Source: JBCBRD01 sp039819785 (GTDB lineage Bacteria; Pseudomonadota; Alphaproteobacteria; Rhizobiales; Hyphomicrobiaceae). Taken from it: a stretch of 19,404 bases of DNA. Made by a program: the position numbers and the translations under genes. The notes below the pieces were generated by a model, which worked only from the letters and a program-made list of their open reading frames with translations, did not search any database and had not been told where the DNA came from. Shown here in pieces: positions 12,567-19,088 of the stretch. Each line of letters opens with the position of its first letter. Within the stretch, counting starts at the first letter, position 1. The stretch is from NCBI GenBank assembly GCA_039819785.1, contig JBCBRH010000049.1, positions 1 through 19,404 on the forward strand. The letters run 5' to 3'.

Positions 12567-13156
12567 GCGATGAGCTTGATGCGCAGCTTTACGTTTATCC
12601 GGGCACGCGTGTTCTCCGAAACCTTCATGACATTCGTGATCCTGCAAAGCTAGAAGCGTTTGAGCGCCAAGCTGTTCGGCGGCGGATCGATCAGCCGATT
12701 CCGGTGGGTCGTTTTGATCTTCAACATCTTCAAGCGATCCATAAGCATTTGTTTCAAGACGTTTATCCGTGGGCTGGCGAGCTCCGGCGCGTGCCTTTGC
12801 GCAAAAACGATCAGCAATTCATGCCGCCTGACCGCTTAGAGGCGGGTATGGCTGATGTTCACCGCCGACTGACGAAAGATGACCTTTTGCGTGGCTTGGA
12901 TGATCGTCAGTTTTCGGAGCAAGCCGGGGTGATCATTGGCGATATCAATCACTTGCATCCGTTCCGCGAGGGTAATGGCCGGACGCAGTTGTGTTATCTG
13001 CGCGAGCTGGGCCGGGTTGGCGGTCACCAGGTGGAGTTCTCACGGATCGATAAAGAGCGTTGGATTGAGGCGTCGATTGCATCCCACATGGGCGATTATG
13101 GGCCGATGCAATCGGCTATCGGTCAGCTGACGAATGATCGTGAGCGCGAGCGTTGA
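12563..13156 (+). CDS. fic: Fic-domain toxin (AMPylase-type) with altered Fic motif
   Basis: 197 residues. Fic toxins such as VbhT and FicT transfer AMP from ATP to target proteins, including DNA gyrase and topoisomerase IV. Visible are YPGTRVLRNLHDIRD at the start, the flap region (RRVPLRKNDQQFMPP, ~75-89), and the Fic motif HPFREGNGR at 132-140, with catalytic His132, Glu136 and Arg140. The canonical motif is HPFx(D/E)GNGRxxR. Here the final Arg is Leu143, read directly from the codons ACG CAG TTG after CGG. That arginine normally holds the gamma-phosphate and pairs with the inhibitory Glu. The length is normal and the frame intact, so it is not a pseudogene. Activity may be weakened or use another nucleotide or substrate. 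Confidence 0.93.
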   Translation: MSDELDAQLYVYPGTRVLRNLHDIRDPAKLEAFERQAVRRRIDQPIPVGRFDLQHLQAIHKHLFQDVYPWAGELRRVPLRKNDQQFMPPDRLEAGMADVHRRLTKDDLLRGLDDRQFSEQAGVIIGDINHLHPFREGNGRTQLCYLRELGRVGGHQVEFSRIDKERWIEASIASHMGDYGPMQSAIGQLTNDRERER

Positions 13157-13157
13157 T

Positions 13158-13442
13158 CTATAGCTTCGGCGGTCGCCGTTTGGTGTGGTGGATGCGCAGG
13201 ATTTCGAGCGTGTCGCCTTGCACCTGGTAATGGATGCGGTAGGGCAATCCAGCGATTGTAAGGGCGCGTGTTGGCCCCTCCTCCCAGGTCCGGCCAATTT
13301 CCGGAAACACTTTGATGGTTTGCTGGGTGACCTGGTGGACGCGTTCAATAACCCGCTGGGCGGCATTGGGGTTATCTTGGGCGATATAGTCTCGGATGTC
13401 TTCGAGATCACGGCGAGCTGCAGGGGCAAAAATCAGCTTCAC
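13158..13442 (-). CDS. parE: ParE/RelE-family toxin
   Basis: 94 residues, typical for the family. The N-terminus MKLIFAPAARRDLEDIRDYIA is the standard ParE start, followed by a helical hairpin (NPNAAQRVIERVHQVTQQ), GRTWEEGPTRALTIAGLPYRIHYQV and a C-terminal strand ending in ILRIHHTKRRP. ParE toxins poison DNA gyrase, while RelE relatives cleave mRNA; the sequence here is closer to ParE. It overlaps the antitoxin gene by four bases, antitoxin first, the usual order. The stop codon is one base from the fic stop, so the two toxins are encoded tail to tail. Confidence 0.92.
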   Translation of the reverse strand: MKLIFAPAARRDLEDIRDYIAQDNPNAAQRVIERVHQVTQQTIKVFPEIGRTWEEGPTRALTIAGLPYRIHYQVQGDTLEILRIHHTKRRPPKL

Positions 13443-13621
13443 GTGTCGAGGCCAAACGCCTTCCAGAATTCCTCTTCGGGAATGCCTTTGCCGTCCTTAA
13501 GTTCTTGCTGTGCTTCGGCGATACCGCGATTGACCGCAGCAATATATTCCGGGTCCGTGTTATGCGGCTGCTCGGTTGTCATTTCCTCAAGGGTCGGCTT
13601 ATCGTCGATTTTATCTGCCAT
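13439..13621 (-). CDS. Antitoxin partner of ParE
   Basis: 60 residues from the ATG at 13621. The N-terminal ~20 residues are acidic and probably flexible, and the rest (DPEYIAAVNRGIAEAQQELKDGKGIPEEEFWKAFGLD) is the helical toxin-binding tail seen in many ParE/RelE antitoxins. A full RHH DNA-binding domain is not evident, so the protein may repress only weakly or use a reduced fold. The region upstream contains a repeat also found upstream of parA, which may put the module under partition-linked control. Confidence 0.8.
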   Translation of the reverse strand: MADKIDDKPTLEEMTTEQPHNTDPEYIAAVNRGIAEAQQELKDGKGIPEEEFWKAFGLDT

Positions 13622-13954
13622 CAGATTATCTTATCAGCTTTCGGGGTGAACATTCAAGCGTTAGCAGGAATCGGGCGAAGCTGGAACCGGGCACAGTAAG
13701 CATTCTTGCATTCTGGTGCTTGTATACATGAATGCTTTTATGCGTGTGCATTTTTGTGTGAGAATACAAGGGCATAAATTTGCATCAAGGATCGTGACCC
13801 GAATGGGCCAAGACCGTGTGCGGGCTTGGGTCCGGCCCGGTTGTTACCGGGCCGGACTAGAGCCTGACCGCCTAGCGGAGCTGGCGAAGGATGCCCGAAT
13901 GGGCCATCAACACCAAATTGATCAGCAACGACAACGACGTGAACCGGAACACCA
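13622..13954. other. Intergenic region between TA module and parB: repeats and hairpin
   Basis: No gene is supported; the + ORF here runs antisense into parB. It contains one copy of the par-type repeat (13702-13755). CCCGAATGGGCCA occurs twice (13798-13810 and 13894-13906). Between these is the perfect hairpin GTCCGGCCCGG-6-CCGGGCCGGAC (13830-13857). The hairpin may end the parAB transcript, but no T run follows. Confidence 0.6.
13702..13755. repeat. par-type repeat, copy 1
   Basis: This segment shares ATTCTTGCAT-CTGGTGCTTG, then AATGCTTTTATGCG and GCATT, with the copies at 15079-15119 and 15186-15233. It lies about 80 bases upstream of the ParE antitoxin start and contains an 8-base insertion (TATACATG). 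Possible centromere or ParB-like operator. Confidence 0.7.
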
Positions 13955-14377
13955 TCACTTACCGGACTTGCTGCGTTTCTTCCTGCCCTTGCGTGCGTCC
14001 TTGATCATGTCGGCATCTTTTATTTTAAACCCGGCCCGGCGTAATCCGCGCAGAATTTCAAAGCGCACAGTAGAGCGTTTTGTGTGGGCTGCATCGCGGA
14101 GCTGGTCCATAAGGTAATTTGGAAGCCGTAGGTTCATGGCTTCGTAGTCTTCGAAGGGTGTGGGTTGTTCTGCGGCGGCTTTGGCCTTTTCTGCCGGGGA
14201 TGCTTTTTTGCGGGCGGCTTCGGCTTCGGCGAGTTCTTCGGGTGTGTATTCTTCCGCGTCCGGCTCTGATGTAATTGTGCCTTGCTGGACATTAACGAGA
14301 GCGTTGACAAGATTATCGTCAAGATCAGGAAGGTCTTCATTTACGGGCTTGAAAGGGTGCGGTTGTGGTTTTGACAT
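13955..14377 (-). CDS. RHH ParB-like centromere-binding protein
   Basis: 140 residues. The N-terminal ~70 residues are acidic, Ala/Glu/Lys-rich and probably disordered, which is typical of ParA-stimulating tails. Residues ~80-118 (NLRLPNYLMDQLRDAAHTKR then VRFEILRGLRRAG) form a ribbon-helix-helix, and the end is strongly basic (KGRKKRSKSGK). Its ATG is three bases from the parA stop. In type Ib partition systems the small second gene (ParG, ParR, omega class) binds the centromere and represses the operon. The repeats at 13702, 15079 and 15186 are the obvious candidate sites. It is not a ParB/Spo0J-family protein. Confidence 0.8.
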   Translation of the reverse strand: MSKPQPHPFKPVNEDLPDLDDNLVNALVNVQQGTITSEPDAEEYTPEELAEAEAARKKASPAEKAKAAAEQPTPFEDYEAMNLRLPNYLMDQLRDAAHTKRSTVRFEILRGLRRAGFKIKDADMIKDARKGRKKRSKSGK

Positions 14378-14380
14378 GGC

Positions 14381-15052
14381 TTACCCCACTTTTTTGAGTT
14401 GGGTTGTATCAGCCAGGGTCTGGGTGATCTCATCGAGGACGGCTGCGACTTCCAGCCCTGCCCCTTTGCCTGGTTCGCGCTTATGGGGGGGCACGCCATT
14501 GAGAAACATTTCGCGGTAGGCCACGCGGTCGATCCACATGGTGTCGAACCGCTTGACGCCTTTCTCGGCGGCCTGGTCCATGATGAAGCGGTCTACTTTG
14601 CTGCCCAGGGGCCGCACGGAGTTGAAGAGCACGCGATAGGGAATGGTGCGGTCGAAGGTTTCCTGGATTTCGTTGAGGTACTTGATCACGACGATAGCTT
14701 CGCGCAAATCCGGCTCTGAATGTTGGGCTGGGATGATGACCAGGTGGGCACGTCCCATGGCATGGACAAAGGCTTTGTCATCTTTGGCTCCGGCCAGGTC
14801 GATGAGGATATGATCATACCCTCCTCCTTTGACGGCATCGGAGCGATAGATGTCGGAGAAGTTGGCGGGATCGACATGCAGGACATCGAGGTTTTCGATG
14901 TTTGCGCTTTTGGACCATCTGGTGAGGGTCTGGTTGTCATCGAGGTCGAGAATGATAACGCGGTCGCCACGGTCGGCCAGTAGCGCGGCGATTGAGGCGC
15001 ATGCGGTAGATTTACCGACGCCTCCTTTGGATGATGCAAATGCAAGATTCAT
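14381..15052 (-). CDS. parA: ParA partition ATPase (small, VirC1-like)
   Basis: 223 residues from the ATG at 15052 with AAGGAAAA upstream. The deviant Walker A motif KGGVGKST is at 9-16, followed by VIILDLDDNQTLTRW (Walker A'), HILIDLAGAKDD (Walker B region) and VIIPAQHSEPDL. It lacks an N-terminal helix-turn-helix, so it is the short type Ib form related to VirC1. It binds DNA non-specifically in the ATP state and moves plasmid copies with the help of the RHH partner encoded next. Two par-type repeats occupy its promoter region, so autoregulation by the RHH protein is expected. Confidence 0.95.
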   Translation of the reverse strand: MNLAFASSKGGVGKSTACASIAALLADRGDRVIILDLDDNQTLTRWSKSANIENLDVLHVDPANFSDIYRSDAVKGGGYDHILIDLAGAKDDKAFVHAMGRAHLVIIPAQHSEPDLREAIVVIKYLNEIQETFDRTIPYRVLFNSVRPLGSKVDRFIMDQAAEKGVKRFDTMWIDRVAYREMFLNGVPPHKREPGKGAGLEVAAVLDEITQTLADTTQLKKVG

Positions 15053-15078
15053 AATGGTTTTTCCTTATGCATTGGAAT

Positions 15079-15119
15079 GCTCTTGTATTCTGGTGCTTGA
15101 ATGCGTGAGCATTGAAATG
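15079..15119. repeat. par-type repeat, copy 2
   Basis: Contains TATTCTGGTGCTTGAATGCG followed by TGAGCATTGAAAT, matching copies 1 and 3. It sits directly upstream of parA and probably overlaps its promoter. Confidence 0.7.
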
Positions 15120-15185
15120 TGGGTGTGCGAACGCACGTAAGCATAAGTCTATCAGAGCGTGATGATTCGCCCAAGGCATAAGTGT

Positions 15186-15233
15186 ATTCTTGCATACTGG
15201 TGCTTGAATGCTTTTATGCGAGCGCATTGAAAT
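15186..15233. repeat. par-type repeat, copy 3
   Basis: Contains ATTCTTGCATACTGGTGCTT, then GAATGCTTTTATGCGAGC and GCATTGAAAT. It is nearly identical to copy 1 apart from that copy's 8-base insertion, and shares its last half with copy 2. Confidence 0.7.
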
Positions 15234-15873
15234 AGTTTTGTGCGCAAGTGCGCGGGGATATCATCCCCAGGGCGGCGGGTGGGGTAGAGGCATGACGGTT
15301 TGGGGTTCATTTAGGGTGAAAATCTAAGGTGTCGGGGCCATGCCGTTGCACCAGGCCGAGGGGTTATTTTCGGAGCCACTGATCGGAGCCGGGAGGGGCC
15401 GCGCTCATGTGGCCCATACCCCCTAATGGGGGGCCACATGAACGTGGTTCCGGACGGCGGGCCTGATGGCGTGAATGTGCCTCGGCCTGTCACGGTCCTA
15501 GTGTTAGGGGCTTATTTTTGGTGAACTGTGAGGAATTGGGCGTGCGATGGCGGTCGCAGATACAACCGAAGGCGATGGTTGCTGCTAGGCAGTGGTGCGG
15601 CTTGTTTGTCATAAAATAGAGGCTTGCTCCCCCTGGAGAGCAAATGGCTCTGAACATTGATCTGGGTGATGTTTTGTCATCAGTGTTCGGAGTGCGTTTC
15701 ACGTGAATATACAACGCAACAGTGTCACGGCGCGTTAGCGACGTGTCCATTCAGGCCGGAGCGATAGCGTAGGCCCCTACGTGGCCCGCTAGGGCCGCGG
15801 CGTGTGTCACGCCCGGCAAGGGCGTGTCCGTTTAAGGCGAGCGCAGCGAGCCTTATGACTTGAAGTGTTGGCT

Positions 15874-15882
15874 TTATCCACA
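15874..15882 (+). promoter_or_regulatory. DnaA box
   Basis: TTATCCACA is an exact match to the consensus DnaA box, placed between the hairpin cluster and the AT-rich stretch next to the iterons. Confidence 0.85.
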
Positions 15883-15982
15883 GGGGTAGGGGTGCCGCAA
15901 ACCCTTCTTTTTATTCTTATTATTCAAGATTCAAATTCTAGGCGAAATCGGCTTTTAAAATCAGTGTGTTACAGGTCCAAAA

Positions 15983-16169
15983 GTGAGGAAACGGGCGGTT
16001 TAGGTGGAGGAATTGGGCGTGTTGGGGGGAGCAATTGGGCGGCTTAATGTGAGGAAACGGGCGTCAAAGGTGAGAGATTGGGCGTGCGTTTCGGAGTGTC
16101 GTCCCCATAGGTGAGAGATTGGGCGGGGTCGCCGATTCCGGTGCTGGGTGAAAAGTGAGAGATTGGGCG
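15983..16169 (+). repeat. Direct iteron array downstream of rep
   Basis: Seven copies are seen. GTGAGGAAACGGGCG is at 15983-15997 and 16049-16063. Diverged GGAGGAATTGGGCG and GGGAGCAATTGGGCG end at 16019 and 16041. GTGAGAGATTGGGCG is at 16070-16084, 16111-16125 and 16155-16169. Spacing is not uniform. These are the expected Rep binding sites. Confidence 0.9.
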
Positions 16170-16171
16170 GC

Positions 16172-17047
16172 TTAGTCATAGACGATGGCTTCAAGCCTGT
16201 GAGACCGACGCGCGGCGCGGCCTTCTCTGGCCCGCTCGCGCTCATCGTGGGCCGCTCTGATGGCTTCGGGGTCTTTGGGGTGCCAAGTGACCAGGATGGA
16301 CACAACGGCGCGTCCGTCCTTCACAGGGGCCATTTGCACGGCGTAGTTGGTGAGCTGGTTGATCTCGGCGAGGGCAGGTTTCAGGCAATGCCGATTGAAA
16401 TCGGCAAAGCGGGGCAGTTTGTCTTTTGGAACGCCCAGCATGTCGCGGAGCTGTGCGACGGAGAATTGTTCGTGTTGCTTGCGTAGGCCCGCACGTCGCT
16501 CGATGAGTTCGTAGAGGCGAATGCTGTATTTGCTGCGCAGTGAGTACATGATGTGCGAGGCAAGCTTGGCCCAGACTTCCGAGTTTTCGAGGATGGTGAG
16601 AAGTTCGGGGGGGAAGGTGTAGGTGAAATACCCATCAGCTTCATCGTCGGTGATGTTGGCACCGATCAGATGGACGCGCAGCGTTTTGGAGCGGCCTGTG
16701 ACCTTGTCGCGGTAACGGATTTTCGCCTTCGCGTCCATGATGTTATCATAAGATTGATTGAGGCGGTCGTTGCTTTCGTGCGTGCCACGAAGCACTGACT
16801 TGCGGATGCGAAAAATCTTTTCATCCTGGATGGTATTCCAAGCGTGCGCGAGAAGTTGATTGTAAAGAATGAGATCATTCCGGTTGAGCGGTGTGATCTC
16901 CACCAGGTCAACGAGTTCCGAGGGCTTGATGAAGTGCCCGACATGGCCTTGATCAAGCGGATGGCCGCTTACTTTCACGTCCAGTGACCGCAGAGAATGC
17001 GGCGGCGGCTGGGTTGTTGGCGGCGTTATGTGAGGTGATGCTGTCAT
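16172..17047 (-). CDS. rep: Rep_3-family replication initiator
   Basis: 291 residues. IKPSELVDLVEITPLNRNDLILYNQLLAHAW at the N-terminal side, then the first winged-helix region and SKYSIRLYELIERRAG (family hallmark near the domain junction), and a second DNA-binding region (LRDMLGVPKDKLPRFADFNR) mark it as a Rep_3 initiator. It binds iterons as a monomer to open the origin and represses its own gene as a dimer. The direct iterons at 15983-16169 and the inverted repeat upstream of the start suit those two roles. The Pro/Thr-rich first 25 residues are extra. No Shine-Dalgarno precedes the ATG at 17047, suggesting weak or leaderless translation, sensible for a copy-control protein. Confidence 0.94.
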   Translation of the reverse strand: MTASPHITPPTTQPPPHSLRSLDVKVSGHPLDQGHVGHFIKPSELVDLVEITPLNRNDLILYNQLLAHAWNTIQDEKIFRIRKSVLRGTHESNDRLNQSYDNIMDAKAKIRYRDKVTGRSKTLRVHLIGANITDDEADGYFTYTFPPELLTILENSEVWAKLASHIMYSLRSKYSIRLYELIERRAGLRKQHEQFSVAQLRDMLGVPKDKLPRFADFNRHCLKPALAEINQLTNYAVQMAPVKDGRAVVSILVTWHPKDPEAIRAAHDERERAREGRAARRSHRLEAIVYD

Positions 17048-17081
17048 AAGGAAATGGTGCGGACGAAAGGTGAGAAAGACA

Positions 17082-17100
17082 ATAAGTGAATTTCACTTAT
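17082..17100. promoter_or_regulatory. Rep operator: inverted repeat upstream of rep
   Basis: ATAAGTGAA-T-TTCACTTAT is a perfect dyad with the AAGTGA start of the iteron in each arm, 35 bases before the rep ATG. In iteron plasmids such an iteron-derived dyad is the site where Rep dimers repress rep. Confidence 0.75.
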
Positions 17101-17168
17101 CCCCAATCTCACTTTTCGATAGACCCGCCCATTTTCTCACTTTTAGGTGCTGCCGCCCAATCTCTCAC
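17101..17168 (-). repeat. Inverted iterons upstream of rep
   Basis: Three copies lie in opposite orientation to the main array. CCCCAATCTCAC is at 17101-17112 (short), CGCCCATTTTCTCAC at 17126-17140, and CGCCCAATCTCTCAC at 17154-17168. Each is followed by TTTT. Together with the dyad they fill the space between rep and mobA. Confidence 0.85.
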
Positions 17169-17203
17169 TTTTCGAGTTGAGCGCAGTGTTTAACCCCCTG
17201 TGT

Positions 17204-17226
17204 CTACCCCCGTTGCATCGGGGTAG
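17204..17226. repeat. Hairpin between rep upstream region and mobA end
   Basis: CTACCCC (17204-17210) and GGGGTAG (17220-17226) form a stem just beyond the mobA stop. It could stabilise the mobA mRNA end or terminate it, though no T run is present. Confidence 0.5.
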
Positions 17227-17244
17227 TGGTTGCGCTGGCGCGGC

Positions 17245-18678
17245 TTATCGCTCCTGGTCGCGGTCCCTGTCGCGGGTGTTGCCCTGCTCGCGGGCCTCAC
17301 GCTGGCGTATGTGCTCGGCGTGGGCCTTGATGCGGTCCATGCCTGATAAGTTTTCAAAGTCCCGTCGGGCTTGGCGTGACCGATCATACGCGCTGGCGAG
17401 CATGCCATAGGCGCGGTTTGTTAGAGCTTTGTGGTGTTTCCACTCGGAGCGAAGTTTGGCGTTGTCTGCGGCGTGTGAAAGCATAAGCGTGCTGCGTGTT
17501 GCTGTGTAGGACATGGCAAGATCGTCAAGACGATTGCGGCGTTCGGCGGCATTGTCGCGAGCAAGGGCGCGAAGATCCCGCTTGCGGGATGCGTCCAACT
17601 TGGCCCGTCTGCGGTCCTGTGAGCGTTCAAACTGTTTGAGGCGGGCTTCGGCACTGGTCAGGCCGGAAAACGTCTCAGAGAGCAAATTTAGGGGCTTACC
17701 GTCCATGCTGGATCGGTTGGTGTCGATTAACCGGATTGCATTGCGCATGCGGCCCATGATGGTTTTTTCATTGGTGAGAAATTGGGCGGTCTCACGGGCT
17801 TCGATGCGCGAGAGTTCCCGTGACTTGGCCCGGTAGGTCTCACCGATGGCGCGGCGGTCGCGCTTAAAGCGCGTGGCGGCGTCCTTGCGGGTATCAGCGC
17901 ATGCGCTGTCATGGCCGGACTGAAGGGCGTCCCATTCTTTGGCGTGCCGTGTGCGCGTTGTACGGGTGCGTGCGCCCAGCTCGGCCGACCGCGCTGCGAT
18001 CTTGTCATTGAGACGATCAATTGGCGCCGTGTTGTCGTTCGAAGCGTTGCGAGCAACTTTCTCGGCCTCAATGATGGCGCGAGGTTTGTCGCGGTGCTTG
18101 GGCTTGTCACCGCGCACCAGGTCGCGGGTGTTTTCCTCGCGGGCCGGGCAGTAATCCAGTTGTTTTTGATCGCGCAGAACCTTGGCCCGTTCGCGGCGAT
18201 ACTGTCGCGCCCAGGATGAGAGCTTGCGGTGTGACATCGAGGAGGAAAGACTAACGCCTGTGTCTTGATCAACGCTGTTGATCAGCACGTGAATATGCGG
18301 CTGCACGTCGGGTTCGTCATGGGCGATGACGATGGCCTGGCGGTTTGAGGCTTTGAGGTGTTTTAAAGCGCCTTCGGCGGCGGCAAGCATTTGCTCGCGG
18401 TCGAGCTGGTCGCGTTCTTCGCGGTGCCATGAAATGACCAGGTGGCGAACATCGCCGTTGGTTTTGGCCCGGCCTGCGCGTTTGCCAGCTTCGGCCTTGA
18501 GGCGTTCGGCATCCATGGCGGTTGCTGCCATGAGTTTCCATGCGGTGTGGGGGTTATCGGTCTCAAGGTTGCGGGTTTGGGTCCAGGCGACACGCTCGGA
18601 GGTGGCTGCACGTTTATCATGTAAAAGATAAGCAGCCGCCCCTTTAAAGCTGTGTCCTGTGATGAGTTTGACGATCAT
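17245..18678 (-). CDS. mobA: MobA relaxase (PF03432-type)
   Basis: 477 residues from the ATG at 18678, overlapping mobC by four bases. It should nick oriT and stay bound to the 5' end. ITGHSFKGAAAYLLHDK (~6-22) holds the likely catalytic Tyr17. HLVISWH ends at His85, and HIHVLIN (128-134) is the HxHxxxN metal-binding motif. The C-terminal ~280 residues are very basic and helical, ending in a run of Arg, Asp and Gln. The family is the VirD2-like Relaxase family; I lean to MOBP but cannot assign a subtype. An iteron-like sequence GTGAGAAATTGGGCG lies inside the gene at 17774-17788, in frame as AQFLT. Confidence 0.93.
   Translation of the reverse strand: MIVKLITGHSFKGAAAYLLHDKRAATSERVAWTQTRNLETDNPHTAWKLMAATAMDAERLKAEAGKRAGRAKTNGDVRHLVISWHREERDQLDREQMLAAAEGALKHLKASNRQAIVIAHDEPDVQPHIHVLINSVDQDTGVSLSSSMSHRKLSSWARQYRRERAKVLRDQKQLDYCPAREENTRDLVRGDKPKHRDKPRAIIEAEKVARNASNDNTAPIDRLNDKIAARSAELGARTRTTRTRHAKEWDALQSGHDSACADTRKDAATRFKRDRRAIGETYRAKSRELSRIEARETAQFLTNEKTIMGRMRNAIRLIDTNRSSMDGKPLNLLSETFSGLTSAEARLKQFERSQDRRRAKLDASRKRDLRALARDNAAERRNRLDDLAMSYTATRSTLMLSHAADNAKLRSEWKHHKALTNRAYGMLASAYDRSRQARRDFENLSGMDRIKAHAEHIRQREAREQGNTRDRDRDQER
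17774..17788 (+). repeat. Iteron-like sequence inside mobA
   Basis: GTGAGAAATTGGGCG matches the iteron consensus at every position but allows one A/G variation, and its orientation is that of the main array. It is about 600 bases from the nearest inverted iteron and within coding sequence. Confidence 0.75.
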
Positions 18679-19088
18679 AGGTCTTCGGCCATCCGGTCGA
18701 GGAGCTGGCGAACGTCACCGCGCAGTGCGCCGATCTCATCGAGGGCTTGGGACAGCTTTCCGGCAAGCGTGCGATCTAGATGCGCGGCGTGCGCGATCTG
18801 GTTCATATTGTTACCGATGGGACCAAGGGCGCGGGCAAGCTTGTGCATGGCGAGCAGGGCGTTGGTATCGCTGCGCGAGGCGGATGCTTTTGGGATGGGA
18901 CGGGCAAGAGCTGCGCGGCGGATAAACTCTGTAGGGGCGATTCCGGCTTGCGCGGCGGCGGCTGCGATATGAGCATCTTCGGCAGGGGTAAACCGCACGA
19001 GACGCTGCGCCGAGCGTTTCTCGTGGGGCTGTTTTTCGGGCCGACCGATTTGGGCCGGGGCGGGTGGCTTACGCAGTGGCCGCGTCAT
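18675..19088 (-). CDS. mobC: MobC relaxosome accessory protein
   Basis: 137 residues from the ATG at 19088, with GAGG four bases upstream. It carries the MobC (PF05713) pattern: an RHH-like start (RLVRFTPAEDAHIAAAAAQAG) and the conserved GPIGNNMNQIA (~91-101), then a helical end. MobC helps the relaxase by binding and opening oriT DNA. It precedes mobA with an ATGA overlap, so the two are made together. The presumed oriT is directly upstream. Confidence 0.92.
   Translation of the reverse strand: MTRPLRKPPAPAQIGRPEKQPHEKRSAQRLVRFTPAEDAHIAAAAAQAGIAPTEFIRRAALARPIPKASASRSDTNALLAMHKLARALGPIGNNMNQIAHAAHLDRTLAGKLSQALDEIGALRGDVRQLLDRMAEDL

Larger units (their letters stand above)
15053..15527. other. 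parA upstream region and hairpin-rich spacer
   Basis: No gene is seen. The first part holds two par-type repeats and many ATGC/GCAT elements. After 15240 the base composition becomes GC-rich. A strong palindrome lies at 15406-15440: CATGTGGCCC and GGGCCACATG arms enclose CCC-TAAT-GGG. Short ORFs here are chance. Confidence 0.6.
15528..16169. other. Origin of replication (oriV) candidate
   Basis: The parts expected of an iteron origin are present in order. There is an outlying iteron (15528-15542), then four small hairpins (15768-15855). A perfect DnaA box TTATCCACA follows (15874-15882), then a pyrimidine-rich AT stretch (about 15903-15940) suited to melting. Seven more iterons then run up to the rep stop codon. 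No ORF in this stretch has support. The iteron consensus is GTGAGRRATTGGGCG; two copies have AACGGGCG in place of ATTGGGCG. Confidence 0.8.

Noticed and set aside
13296..13305. TTTCCGGAAA inside parE as another copy of the operator
   Set aside because: It differs from GTTCCGGAAC at both ends and is within coding sequence; treated as chance.
13185..13649. Plus-strand ORF of 154 codons across the ParE module
   Set aside because: It is the shadow of parE and its antitoxin, both of which have family features.
13716..14117. Plus-strand ORF of 133 codons
   Set aside because: Half of it is antisense to the RHH ParB-like gene and the rest runs through the hairpin and repeat region; no ribosome site or plausible protein.
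15490..15750. Minus-strand ORF in the ori spacer
   Set aside because: No ribosome site, compositionally unlike the real genes, and it overlaps an iteron.
15983..16169. CRISPR array
   Set aside because: The repeats are only 15 bases, with irregular spacing and diverged copies next to rep; they are iterons.
16148..16486. Plus-strand ORFs opposite rep
   Set aside because: These arise from the GC-biased third positions of rep; rep itself is a clear Rep_3 protein.
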